This document shows positions 1 through 11,789 of a stretch of 64,000 bases of DNA, piece after piece. Position 1 is the stretch's first letter, and every line of letters starts with the position of its first letter. Source of the stretch: Cycas panzhihuaensis (taxonomy: Eukaryota > Cycadophyta); contig CM041465.1 of NCBI GenBank assembly GCA_023213395.1, positions 244,225,741 through 244,289,740 of the forward strand, written 5' to 3'. The translations under genes were made by a program, and so were the position numbers. Under the pieces are notes generated by a model. That model ran no database searches. It was given only the letters and a program-made list of their open reading frames with translations, and had not been told where the DNA came from.

Positions 1-92
1 ACCTTTACCATGACAGAGCTCAGATCTCTACACTACTTCTTAGGCATTGAGGTCAAGTAGATGGAAGATAAAATTGTAATGTTGTAGACTTA
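1..92 (+). pseudogene. Ty1/copia reverse transcriptase fragment (copia-1, left of the gypsy insertion)
   Basis: Frame 1 reads TELRSLHYFLGIEVK, the conserved copia RT stretch just after the YVDD region (family form: LGxLxYFLGIEV). Three in-frame TAG codons follow before position 97. The frame stops at the GTATG duplication at 93-97 and resumes at 18222, where the next copia block reads YVNNLLEKIIMQDYKPI. So this is the left half of a copia pol gene split by the 18-kb gypsy element. The 5' part of copia-1 lies outside the window. It is not functional. Confidence 0.85.
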
Positions 93-97
93 GTATG

Positions 98-3000
98 TGT
101 TTCCTAGCTACCAGAAATGGACATAGGTGACTTGACTTAGGTAAGTTTAGGTATGCTTCTACCCCTACTTTTGTTAGTTCCAGAAAGGGTTAATCGAGGC
201 ACTTTACTTGCGTTATATTCCAATTGATTGACATCATGATCACAATGCATTATTTGCCTACTCATATTACATCTTGATACTTATCCTATGATGACCCAGG
301 GATACACATCCCATGGCACTCCATAACCCTCCACCATGTCTCCATGACGTCCCTAAGTACCACTGGCTCCTGCAACCCTTATTGCATCTTTTATTAGTGC
401 GACATAACCCCTAGTACTTTGCCTAGGCCTAGTCATCACCTTATAGGCGCCTCTTATCTCTTTTTGGGAGTCTTTAATTGTCATTTCCCACTTATTGTGG
501 TCCCTCTAGGTCCTATAACCTCCTTGCTACCTGGATACTACAGCATGCTCCCTTAGGATCTAGGATTCCCCCTTTTTGGGAGCTTCTGGGCTCCCCCACT
601 TCCCTTTATTCCTTGCTTTCAGCCACACCACTATAAACTTCATGGTACCACTAAGTTTACTGCGAGACAACTATGCATGACTCTTTTTTTAACTAGCTAT
701 GACTAATTTCACATTAATTATGAAATTTCCATGTGGCAGTAGACTGATTCCCACCCAGGGCGAATCCTAATCACCCGTTGAGCTAGGGTTAGGTTTAAAA
801 ACCTAAAATTCACTTCATTTCCTCTCTCTCTCTCTCACTCATTTTTCTCTCCTCTCTTCTCCAAAAGTTTTGAAATGGGTCTCAACTCAGTTGTACTCAC
901 TCCACCTTCTAGTTATTAGCTCCTACAGTTAAAGAAACACGGAGTGTAGGTCTTTAGCAGTGTTGGTTGAGGTAGAGTCACACTCTAAGCATCCCACTAA
1001 GCTCTAAGCATCCTCTTCCTCCCAGGTTTCACTCCCTTTATGATATATTGCAGGGGTTTTATCTAACAACCCCAAAGGGATTCTCCCTTTCACCTAGTCT
1101 GCCAGGTAGATCTAATATAGATTTACCCTTACCAGGTATTTTTAGAGTTGTTTTCACCTTTCTTTTTCAGAACATAAGTGTTTTCCTATTAGTCTTTCTT
1201 GTAAGAAAATTTCCTCCTCTTTTCCATTATGTTGGGAGGTAAACCCTCCCCTTTACTTGCTTGTACACTTCCTCCTCCTAGTTTACTTTGGGTCTTCTCA
1301 AGGAGGTAGCAAGAAAAGAGGTGCACGGAGAGTGAAAGGAGCCCCCTTCTCTCAAGGGCATGCCTTCTCCTCAAGGACAACCCCCTTCTCTCCTTCCCTT
1401 TTTCTCTTCCGTACCTTCCTTGTTTACCCAAGAAACCGTTGAGATGGGGATTTCTATTGGTTGTAGCATAAGCAACCCCTTGCTATGTTTGCAACCAACC
1501 ATCAAGGATCATACATAACCTGGTTTTCAACCTTCTGTCATACCCCTTTTGTTTTGGGGTCTGATCTTATAAAAGCTTGCAAAAGTTGCACTTTGCAACT
1601 TTTGTAATATTTGTAACTTTTACAACTTTCTTACTACCTTTATTTTTGCCTGCAGAAAACTATTTTATACTTATTATTGAGTTGTCTTACTCCCCTTAGC
1701 TAATAGCTTGGGTGCTTGAGAAATGTGTAAAGCATTTAGATTAGGAGGGTTAGCCATTTCGAGGCTACCCACTTTCTTCCTTTTCACCCCCTCTTCCTTA
1801 CATCACTTGTTGATTATGCATGCAAAGTAGGAATAATATTAATATTATATGCTTTCACCATTTAGTATATACTTGTTAAGTTAATTGTTTCATCTCCTTC
1901 TCTTTCAAAGGGGATATATACATATAGCTATATTTCTTTACATGTACTTGCTCCCATATGCATTTGGCACCCCTTGGGAAAAGGCCAACTTTGGTTGTGC
2001 AGGTCTCTTGCGCATTTGAGCAAATATAAGTCTTCATTCCAATTACGCTTTTGATAGTTCTTATTGTGGAGTTTTGAGATCTAAAGTAAGAAAGTTCTAT
2101 TATTTTTATTTTCCCTTTGTAATTTTTTTTCATTTTAGTCTTGGGGGAAGGTAAGGAAGCCCCCCTTTTTCTTTTAACATCCTTTCCATTACGTCACCCA
2201 TAGTAAGAAGAAGAGATAGGATCACAGAAGAAGCGAGGATGACACTACTCCAATTGCTAGGTTCTCAAGTACATTTCTCTACCTCATCTCTCCTATTCTT
2301 TCCCTTCACTCCCCCTTTTTATACTCCCAAATGAAAAGAAAGATGTAAAGATTGTATTATTTTGCACTCTATTGGTTACTCTTGCCTGCTTCATGTAGAC
2401 TACATAGTGAGGGGTAGTTAGTTCACACTAGTAGATGCTTTTTATTTTATGCACACACTCACTTGTTTCTCCCCCCATCTAAACCTTCACTCCCACTAGG
2501 GTTTAGGTAAGGTGGGTTGGGCATTCACTTGCATGCATTTTATCTCCCCCCTTACATATCGTTGGGTAGATTCGCATCTCTTTCTTGTGCTCTTTTTTCC
2601 TTGACAACTTACTCGCCCTCTTTTCTTTCCTTATATGTAAAAGATAAAGAGAGTGAGGCTATACTTAGGAAAGAAGAGAGAGAGAGAGAGTATATTATTT
2701 CCTTTAAGGTTTATTTCTTGCATCTAAAAGGAACAAACATAAACACAATACCTTGCAGTCCACATCTCCTTATCACATAACAGAAACAAACATACAAGTA
2801 ACACACTTTGTTTATCATCCACACCTAAAACCTTCTTAGTTGTGGTGCCTTGGGAGTACCTCCTCTCAAGGTCATCTCTTTAGCCTGTACTTAGTCCATT
2901 GGCCCAACACTTCCTTTGTATACTCATGCTTTTAGCCATTCTAGGCTTACACATGAATCTTTCTCCCTTTCCATTAGGGCTTACTTCACCCATCACCTCT

Positions 3001-3313
3001 TCAGAAGAAGAGGTGTACCTTTGCTTTATCCTCCTTCCTTCGACCATCTAGGACAGAAGGGCCCTTTTTGAGGTTACTTGGGAAACCGAGGAGATCCCTC
3101 TCTCACCTCTAACTCTGAATCGAGGAGGTATTACCTGAAAAGGAGTTTGTGTGCCATTTGTAAGTCCTCAAACCTACGTTTCAACGCACGAATGTCCTTT
3201 GTGGGTGATTTCTTTTCCTTGCTCTTGTAGATCCTTATCTACAAGACCATTAATTGTGTTGGCTCGATCTCACTCAAGTCTAGTGACACCCCCCCCCCCA
3301 AGGTGTGATTCCA
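98..3313 (+). repeat. 5' LTR of gypsy-1 (3.2 kb)
   Basis: It matches 15027-18216 along its whole length, starts TGTTTCC and ends GGTGTGATTCCA. At about 3.2 kb it is far longer than most plant LTRs. It holds CT-rich stretches near 820-850 and 1260-1420, a GA microsatellite near 2679-2692, and a C-run at about 3288-3299. Small frames inside it match nothing and are not conserved between the two copies, so I call no gene here. Confidence 0.95.
1567..1604 (+). promoter_or_regulatory. TATA-like box and perfect palindrome in the gypsy-1 5' LTR
   Basis: CTTATAAAAGC at about 1566-1576 looks like a TATA box. Directly after it is a perfect inverted repeat with arms CAAAAGTTGCA (1580-1590) and TGCAACTTTTG (1594-1604) and a 3-base loop. 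The 3' LTR keeps the palindrome (16489-16515, arms one base longer) but has lost roughly 40 bp just upstream, including the TATA-like sequence. A role in transcription is inferred. Confidence 0.5.
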
Positions 3314-3334
3314 CTAGCAACCATATTGGGGACA
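3314..3334 (+). other. possible degenerate primer-binding site of gypsy-1
   Basis: The bases right after the 5' LTR (CTAGCAACCATATTGGGGAC) are where a primer site should lie. With G-to-A and C-to-T decay they resemble the TGGC...GGGGA type of tRNA primer site used by several Ty3/gypsy elements. I cannot name the tRNA with confidence. Confidence 0.3.
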
Positions 3335-3654
3335 TGCGAGTAAGGGATTAATCCTTTCTCCTTAATCTATTAGTTCTACCTTCCTTTCAGTAACTCTCAT
3401 CGATTTGTTGGGCAACCCCCAATGCTTATCACCTTACCATCTTATTTTTCTTCCAATATTTAGGAGGAACTTATATACGATGATTCTCTTGTCATTTATG
3501 AGGCCCTCCCCCTTCATTAGAAGACTCTCGTTACTATCCCCTTCCATCATTAGATTTTGCATCAACCATGGAAGGATTTCCTTTAGATTAGGAATTTCAT
3601 GCCTACGTATCTGAGTCTCACCAACCATCTACTTCCTTCCAAGGGCCCACCCAA

Positions 3655-5620
3655 GATGGTAAGGACCATATCTTCTATCCGAGTGACTAAGAGCACCCGC
3701 AAGTCTAGAACCTCTCCACTCATGAAGTGGAAGCATTCGCTCCCTTAGAGTATCATCACCCTGGTGGTGATCCTCATGAGGACCATCTCATGGGGTCAGC
3801 CTCATATGAGGACCCATCGATCTCATATGATCAAGCAGATACCCCTCCTACGGATGTGGTGGAAGCCCTTAACATATGCTTCCAAGTCGCTAGCCTCTAA
3901 TCACTTCCTAAGTTGTTAGATAATATCCTACGAAGTATAGCGCTTCCTTCTTCCATGTCTTCACTACTTCATCCATCATGTTCAACTCCCTTGCCTACAA
4001 CAAGGGCATCCCTTATTGTATCTTCTTCTTCTTGTAGTCTATGTTTCTTAGGGACCACCCAAGGCATACCCTCTTCCTAACTTAGGTTGAGTATACCTCC
4101 TTCTAGCCAAACAACTATGCTCCAACTGATAATAATCTATCTGCCTCCTGTTAGATCTAGGGGACCTGCGCATGCCTCTACTTTTAGCTGCGTGGGGCAA
4201 TCCCCGATCATACCCAAGCTCAACCTAGGGATCCTTCCCTTTACATGCCCTCAGGATATACTTCCCAACCATGGGGGCAAGGTAAAGGGAATCCCCTTCC
4301 TATTAATGGAGTGGATCCTTTGCATCTGTATGGTGTCGCACCACCTACAGGTGGCCCATAAGGACAAAATCCAATTTCGCACCCTTTTATTCTAGCATCT
4401 TATGCTCCTTCTTATGTGGCACCTTCGCAAGGAGGGTAAGTCCCCTCCCAAGGTGACTCCTCTCAAGCCCCATTTTAACAAGGGGTATATCCTCAAGGAG
4501 GGATAGGTCCCTCGTATCCATCTACTCCTCTCCCAATTCCTTCGAATATGGTATGTATTCCCTCCCATCAAATGGGAGGAAGTGTGTATCCCCTTCTGAA
4601 CCAAGTCTCTCAAGGAGGATTCAGGCAACCTTGCCCACCTTCTCTTCCATCTTTTGTTGATCCTATGGTCCAATTAATGGCATATCTCTTCATGGATTAT
4701 AGATCAACTCCTTTGTCCATTGAGGCACTAAGAACTAACTTATCGCCTCACCCTCCCAAGATGCCTAAATTCGATGGGACCTCTTCGCAAGACTCAATGG
4801 AGCACGTTAGAAGTTTTTCCATGGTGTGCATCAATTATTGGGTGTACGACCATATCCTAATGAAATGTTTTTTATGCTTTCTTTAAGGTGATGCCCTCAA
4901 ATGGTTCTATCGCCTTCCAACACACTCTATTCACTCATTCCAACAACTTGTTGATAAATTCGTCAATTATTTTGACGTAGCTCATCCCTTCGAGAGTGGA
5001 ATGAAGGCTCTCCTATCTCTTAAACAAGGCCACGATGGGATAAATCATGACTTTGTGAGATGGTTCTATGATCTTCTCCACTCCACAAAGGTAATCTTGC
5101 CCAAGGAGTTAAAGAGAGAGATCTTTGTCAATGCCCTTTACCCTGAAGTCCTCAAGATATGGGCAACGACATATGACTCTACTATAGCCAAGTACTTGGC
5201 TCTTAAGGCCATTGAGATCCAAGTGGGTCTTAAGAAGCCTCTTAGGTCCTCACAACAATGTGAGGCGCCTCCTCCACCTTGTAACACCAAAATCCAACCA
5301 CCTCCTAGGTCTTCATCTTATCTGACAGAGAAGACCTTGGACCCTTTAACTTCTACTATATGTTCTTTCAAACATATGATGAAGGAGCTTAAACTCCAAG
5401 CCCCTTCGTTGCCTACTTCCCACAAACCTATTCACCAAACTTCTCAAGTTGAACCCCCCAAGGGCAGTAATACCTAGCCTTCTCAAACAAGAAAGACGAA
5501 TTCTTCCTTAGAGAAGAAGTGGTATTCTGTTCATGGGGAATGCTTTCATGAGGACTCATAATGTAGGGCCAAATACCCTAAGGCCACCCCATAATGTGAC
5601 TCTTCCTCTAAACGGGCATA
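3655..5620 (+). pseudogene. gag: gypsy-1 gag
   Basis: Gag would form the particle coat and bind RNA. About 4390-4670 encodes a Pro/Gly/Gln-rich N-terminal stretch. The retrotransposon Gag core follows: MPKFDGTSSQ (about 4760), then GDALKWFYRLPTHSIHSFQQ (about 4889), which matches the family core ALxWFxxLPxxSIxSFxxL. The longest open piece is 5001-5477. A degenerate zinc knuckle follows at about 5518-5570 (WYSVHGECFHEDS, a TAG stop, CRAKYP). Stops and at least one frame change break the gene. The start is uncertain; the ATG at 3655 is the first plausible one after the primer region. Confidence 0.75.
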
Positions 5621-5639
5621 TAGACCTAATCTAGACCAA

Positions 5640-6640
5640 CTTGTCTACAAGGATCCTTTCCCCAAACATGGGGAATGTGATCGCAACACTCAATAAAAAG
5701 GCAACCGAAATAGAGGAAGGTCCCCCAACCCTCACCTTGCGCGAGTTAAAGGGAAGGGTATTAGGAACTCTTCCTCTTCTTCTAGTTCTCCCAATTACCA
5801 AACTCCTTCCCCCTCTTGATCTTAAAATAAAGGAAAGAGAATCATTCAAATGCTTGAGATCCCAACCTTATATGCCTTGACCTGATCCCAAGCAGCCAAA
5901 GAAGCAACAGGTGCTTCTTCTTCTACTCCTCATCTTGATCCTCCTTTGGAAGTCCCTCCTCCAGAAATCCCCACGCATCCCAAGACTATTCTCATACACC
6001 CCAATCATTACGATTTTTGAAGGGTGATTCCCTAGCCTACTATGAAGGGGAAGTCCTTCTCCATCATTGATGAGCTTCACACTGTGGCCATGAGGATGTC
6101 CATGATGGATGTCTTGAGAAGATATCCTGAGCAACGTGCTTTTCTCTTAGAGACTTCAGGTTTAGTTGATGCGTCCGTTCATGCCTTGGGTGGCACCCTA
6201 AGTTGCGATTCCATCATCTCGTTCGATCATAAAGATCTCCTCCTAGCCAGTGAAATGGAACGTCAATGGTACTACCCCTTCACTATAACCACAGATACAC
6301 CCGAATGCATCCTTCAAATGACTGTTGTAGATAATGATTCTTTTGTTAATGTCCTACCCTTACACATCATGTAAGAGCTTGTCAAGGTGTTGTCAAGGCT
6401 ACTATGGTAGCGAAAGGACACCCTTGGGGTCAGTTTCTATTCCCCTCACTCTCAAGAATAAAACTATCCTTATTGATATCATAGTCCTCAATGTAGACGT
6501 GGATTACAACCTCTTGTTAGGACGCCTATGGCTCGACCAAATGGGAGTCGTGTGCTCGTTCCGTTGGGGGTAACTTAAATTCATCCATGAGGGGCAAATG
6601 AAGGTTGTTCCCCTGGGAGCCTCGTCCTACTAAACAACCC
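5640..6640 (+). pseudogene. gypsy-1 aspartic protease region
   Basis: The region would encode the retropepsin that cuts the polyprotein. It has the family layout in two frames. VVDNDSFVNVLPLHIM (about 6326-6373) sits where Tat proteases have an active-site motif like DGGSSVNVLP, here reading DNDSFVN. The C-terminal signature DYNLLLGRLWLDQMG follows at about 6502-6546 (family form YNxLLGRPWL). A TAA stop and a frameshift lie between them. The upstream open piece 6042-6374 carries the usual spacer between Gag and protease. The gene is inactive because of frameshifts and a damaged active site. Confidence 0.75.
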
Positions 6641-6820
6641 CATCAAATCCATTAGGTGGTTTGTGAATAGGCAAAGGGCAATAAGGGCATATTTGCCTAT
6701 TCTTTTACTTATTTTATCGACATTCTTGGTTCACCTTACCTGGAAGAAGGCCCTTCCCCTTCTTCCTCAAACCTTATCCACTTCACCCCTATTGGTATAA
6801 GGAGCTATGGGTACCTCACC

Positions 6821-8389
6821 GTGCTTAGCAATGACAAGTCTAATAGTAAGGATGAAGACCTCCCTCATCTCGTATCCCTCCTAAATACGAGTAGGGGGCA
6901 CTCTCTTTGTTTCAAGTCCCAACTTGGAACCCTTTCCATTGAGGAGTCTAGGCCTCCTCCTGATTCATATGTCATTGCTCCTGTCTCTCGTGTGATCTCC
7001 TATATCGCCTCATCTTCCACTTCATCACCCCTCGCAAGTGATGAAGTGAGGGAAACTCCTATCACCTATCATAAGATGTCACCTTTTGACTCTTCTGAAG
7101 AGTCCCTTGACTACATTGAGTGGTGGGTCGACTGTTACGGTCCCACCACTCCTTATACTCCTCATCCCTTATCTTCTCAAAGTGTGATTATCCATGGGAT
7201 AGACTGCTTCAAGGATGATGAGGCCTTATTAGAGTACTTAGTGGGCTCTATGCCCAATCTCCCTCCTCATCACCATAAACTTGGTTACCAGAAGATCTTA
7301 GCCATTGGGTCATCCCTAGTTGACCCAAACCCATCTTCAGCTTCTTTGCCCCCTCCTATTGACCAAACCCCCCTTCACTTCAAGGAAGGGAATTCCATGT
7401 ACATGGAAGTAACCAAGGATGTCATCCTTACTCCCGGTAATGTCATTAAGGTGGGAGCAGAGTGTTCCCCTGATGAAATGAAGGAATACACCCTTCTTTT
7501 CCAAGAATTCTATGATGTTTTCATATGGAACTACTTTGACATGAAGGGAATAAACCCTTCTATTATTAGCCACAACCTCACTACCATTTCAGGTGATTAC
7601 CTTGTGTAGTAAAAACAATGCCCTCTTCACCTAAAACTTCTAGCTGCCATGAAGATGAAAGTTAAGAAACTCCTAGATGCGGGGTTAATCACTTCCATCG
7701 ACTACCCTAAGTGGGTATCTAACATCGTTCCTATTGCTAAAAAGAATGGGATGATTCAGATATACATTCACTTTCCTGACATTAACAATGCATGTCTAAA
7801 AGACAACTTTCCTCTCCCCTTCATCGATTAGATTATTGATCGAACTATTGGATTTGAAGTCATGTCCTTAATGGACGACTTCTCGGGATATAACCAAATC
7901 TAGATTTCTCCCAAAGACCATCATAAAATGGCCTTCACTATTCCTTAGGGCACCTTTGCTTACAAGGTGATGCCCTTTGGGCTCAAGAATGTAGGTGTCA
8001 CTTATCAAAGGGCAATGCAATTTGTCTTTCATGACCTCATTAACAAAACCCTTGAGGTTTTCATGGATGACATAATAGGCCTTTCGCGTATAAGGGCCCA
8101 CCATCCTAGTGATTTATAAGCCATCTTCATATGATGTCATAAATACCATATAAGCATAAACCCTCTTAAATGTGTGCTTACCATGATAGCTGGAAAACTC
8201 CCTGGTTTCCTTATTTCTAAACAAGGAATCCGAATTGACCCTAATAAAGTCAAGGCCATTCTTGACATGCCTCCTCCTAAGACTCAATGATAAATCAAGT
8301 CATTCTTGGGTAGATTAGGATTTCTTAGTCATTTCTTGGTAAACTTTGCTATAAACACAAAGTATCTCACTAACCTATTGAAGAAAGGG
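6821..8389 (+). pseudogene. pol: gypsy-1 reverse transcriptase
   Basis: The open stretch 6821-7609 encodes a Ser/Pro-rich linker, then the pre-RT segment ECSPDEMKEYTLLFQEFYDV (family form LxPxExxxLxxLLxEFxDVFAW). The RT follows: VKKLLDAGLITSIDYPKWVS (about 7661), FPLPFID, SLMDDFSGYNQI (about 7867-7902), GTFAYKVMPFGLKN (about 7950) and the catalytic motif VFMDDII (about 8059-8079, a YxDD variant). TAG stops replace family Gln/Trp at FID(stop)IID and NQI(stop)ISP. Near 8290 a stop pair separates the thumb (FLGRLGFLSHF). The active-site aspartates are still present, but the frame is broken at many sites. Confidence 0.9.
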
Positions 8390-8815
8390 GCCCCATTCAT
8401 TTGGTATCTGAAGACCCAAGAAGCCTTTGAAGAGCTTAGGAGAGCCCTAGCTTCTACTCCAACTTTGGTGTCCCTTCTCTTTGATAGGCATTTCATCTTT
8501 TATACTTCGGCTACTAATGAATCCTTAGGTGCTATACTCACCCAAGAGGATGATTCAGGAACCGAGAAAGCCATCTATTTTATTAGTTACACCCTAGTTG
8601 TTATTGAACTTAACTACTCCCCTATCAAGAAGGAATGCTTCTCCTTGGTGCACGCTACCAAGAAATTTAGGCACTACTTGCTTGAGAACACTACTCGAGT
8701 GATCGTCCAATCTGATCCCTTGAGGTATTTGCTAACTCGATCTGACCTAATAGGTAGGACTAGTAAGTGGGCCATCCTCTTTCAGGAATTTAATCTCTAG
8801 ATTATTAATAGGAAA
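8390..8815 (+). pseudogene. gypsy-1 RNase H (the standard gypsy domain)
   Basis: This lies in an open stretch (8306-8800) directly after RT. It begins with the connection EAFEELRRALASTPTLV and continues with FIFYTSATNESLGAIL, where gypsy RNase H has a catalytic Asp (family form xxDASxxGxGAVL); here the position reads Thr-Ser. YFISYTLVVIELNYSPIKKE matches the family YxSRxLxxAExxYxxxEKE, so the Glu region is recognisable. VQSDPLRYLL holds the second Asp. The domain removes RNA from the RNA/DNA hybrid during reverse transcription. It ends at a TAG at 8798. Confidence 0.85.
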
Positions 8816-8939
8816 TTGAAGAAGGGAATGGTGGTTACTGAACAACTAGCTGACACCCTCTTTCTAAACTCCTCTCACACTCCTATTAACAATTCCATAC
8901 CTAATGAACCTATTTTTAGTATTTAGAACTCATCTCCCC

Positions 8940-10197
8940 ATCCATTGATCAACAATGAGTGGTATGGGGATATTATGCGATACCTCGTTGAGCAACAATA
9001 TCATCCCGATGCTAGTGATAAGGTTAGGTCATGTATTGGGGCTACTGCCAGGCAATACTTCCTCATATAAGAGGTATTATACAAGAGGTCTTTCAATGGG
9101 ATCCTTCTCCACTACATTAGTCCCAACAAGGTGGGCCAAATACTTCGTGAGTGCCATAATGACATTTGTAGAGGCCATTTTAGGGGCTAATCCATGGCCC
9201 AAAGGATCCTATGCATGGGATACTATTGGCCATCCCACTTTAAGGATGCCCATGCCTATGCCTTGTGATGTCATCAGTGTCAAGAGTATGCCAACGCTAT
9301 CTGTTTGCCTTGTGAGGCCCTACACCCTGTCATATCTCCATGGCCTTTCTCCCAATGGGGATTAGACCTCATCAAGGCCATAACCCTGCCTTCTTCCTCA
9401 CAATACATATTCATCTTGACTATGATGGAATACTTTACTAAATGGGTTGAAGCGGTCCCTCTATCATCTACTCCTAGTAAGATGATAACTACCTCTATCT
9501 ACTAGGATATCATTTGTCAATTTGGGGTTCTTAATGTCTTAATCACAAACAACAAAACCCTCTTTTGTAATAAGTAGATGGATCAACTTTGTGAGAAATT
9601 TGAGATATATTACGAAACTTCCTCTCCCTATTACCCCCAGGCCAATGACCAAATAAAATCTTTTAACAAAACCCTTATAAACATCCTAAACAAAACCATA
9701 GCCCAATCTCAAAAGGATTGCCATCTTCAACTTCATTCCACTCTTTGGGTGTACCACACTTCCCTTCACATAGCTATATGGATGACCCCATTCTCCCTTA
9801 TATATGGAACTGAGGCGGTCCTCCTGTTAGAAGTTGAAATCCCATCCTTGCTAATTTTCCTTCAGGGTCTTGTCGACGAGGAGTCCTACCGTCAGGCCCA
9901 CCTTTTAGACCTCAAATCCCTAGACAAGAAATTCTTGGCTGCATACCAAGTGAATCTTACCTCTAAATCTAGGGTGTGAAAGACGTATGACAAACGCCTT
10001 CATCCCCACCCTTTACAACCTAGGGACCATGTCTTCAAGTTGGAATATCTCCATGATCGCTTGTCCAAATTTAGACCTAAATAGGTTAGTCCTTTTGTCA
10101 TTCTCAAAAACCTCGATAATGGTGCCTATAGGATCACAACCTTGGAGGGTCTTGAATTTAAGAAAGTCATCAATAGTAAGTTCTTAAAAAAAATCTA
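8940..10197 (+). pseudogene. int: gypsy-1 integrase
   Basis: The zinc-binding N-terminus is visible as ECHNDICRGHFRG (about 9150-9190) and CHQCQEYAN (about 9272-9298). The core starts WPFSQWGLDLIKAI (first Asp, about 9360). The second catalytic position reads LITNNKTLF (about 9540), where the family has TDNG. The third reads QANDQIKSFNK (about 9640-9670), where the family has a Glu before the Ser. Both altered residues need only a G-to-A change. The C-terminal GPF-type region is RPK(stop)VSPFVILKNLDNGAYR, ending near 10197. TAG stops lie at IY(stop)DII and NK(stop)MDQ. No archaeal-type RNase H sits between the first RNase H and this domain. Confidence 0.88.
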
Positions 10198-11774
10198 AGT
10201 GTGATTGTCCCTACTCCTTTGTAGGCCTAGCACATCACTTCTCTCTCCTTGCTTTGAAATGAGCCTAAAATACCACTCTAAGTATGTCTCCATTTCCCAT
10301 CTTTATAGTTCCTCCTATGGCATCTTTTGTTTCCTTCCTATGGGAAACCTTTCCTCCCAGTTGGACGTGTATGCTTTTGTCACTCTTGATCTCAGAAACA
10401 CACCCCAACTAGGACTGCATACTTGAGTACACATACTCTCCCCTCACCATCACTTCCTTTGCATATCTACTATGCTCCTTCGACAGACTTGTATGGTCCT
10501 CCATCTCCTAGCCTTACACATATTTATCACCTACACTCATGGTGGTCGTGTGTGCCTACTACAAGGGTGCTCTTGCATGAAAGGAGGCATCAACCCCACC
10601 CAAATAATCTGACAACAAAAACCATATAAAAATCAACTAAAATCATCATGATGTATAGCCCCTCGTACACCCATGCACCTATGTCTATATATACATAAAC
10701 ATATAAGTAAATAAACAACAAATACACCATCATAATGCTATCATCATGGATTAATTGGGGTGTCAATGGGCCCCCATCTATATATACAATGAATCATATA
10801 TTATAAAATAATATAGTACATCATCCTAGGGAAGCTGGAATCCTTGTAGGGAGGAGTATAATCATGTAGCAACATATGGAAACTCCATGGAGGTCTAGTG
10901 CTTTCCCAATCAAAATTAATCATATATCCTGCTCCTTAGTACCCCTTCTCTCAGGGGGTATCATCTCCTAGATGGCGTGATCCCTCCCTAGGAGACCACA
11001 TACCTCTTAGGCTCCTCCATCACCACTATGAGCTCCCTACCTTGTTCCCCTTCTCTTGAGGTCTCCTTAGGGTTGTCGCTATCGTGTGGGTCTGATTCCT
11101 ACTCCACGACAACCTCATAACTATCTACTCCACTAGTTGATCATATTACATCTAGATATGATCCCTCTCCTCCTCCACTCCTCATAGCCTCTCCTCTAGC
11201 ATGGCTATCTTGATGCAGCTCTCTGTGCTGCCACTTGCTGCTCCTTCTCCCTAAGCCTCTAATGCCTAAACTCGACCTTGTAATGTGTCTCTCTCTACAA
11301 CTACCTAGTCCCTCTCTACACGGATCCCAACCAGCTCCCCTAATAGCTATCTAGCCCTTGCCTAGTATGCTTGGGACTATGCTACCCACATATCCCTGGC
11401 TCTGATCAATGGGGAAAATACCATTATGTGTGCCCCTACCGATCAAGGCTCCTCTCTAGCCTAGATGGGAGGTTGTCTCTCTGCATAGATTTAGGGGAAT
11501 ATCTCCTAAACTACTACCTCCACCAACCTTGCCATCTCCACTGCTCCTATCAAATCGCATACACCATATGTTAGTCTATATATCTATATATCAAAATCTT
11601 AAAACCAAATTAAAGCAAACTATCTAAGTACCTAATGGTTGAAAGATGTCAAGAAAGGGTAGTATCTTACCTCCTGGGATGGACAACTCTGACTTGGACG
11701 ACTACCTCCTCCATGGGACTTCCCTCGACTGTTGGTACCTCCTCCTCAACCTTTGGTACCACCTTACCTACCTC
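10198..11774 (+). other. gypsy-1 spacer between integrase and the antisense gene
   Basis: About 1.6 kb with no recognisable domain on either strand. It is rich in CT and CA stretches and has a short run of TATATA-type sequence near 10680-10700 and 11575-11595. Small frames here (for example near 10205-10629) show no family motif. Part of it may be the 3' untranslated region of the antisense gene that follows. Confidence 0.5.
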
Positions 11775-11789
11775 CTAGCCTGTCAGGAT

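Noticed and set aside
1189-1442. Overlapping frames in the gypsy-1 LTR on both strands
   Set aside because: Frames are not kept in the other LTR (16127-16380), where indels change them; no domain.
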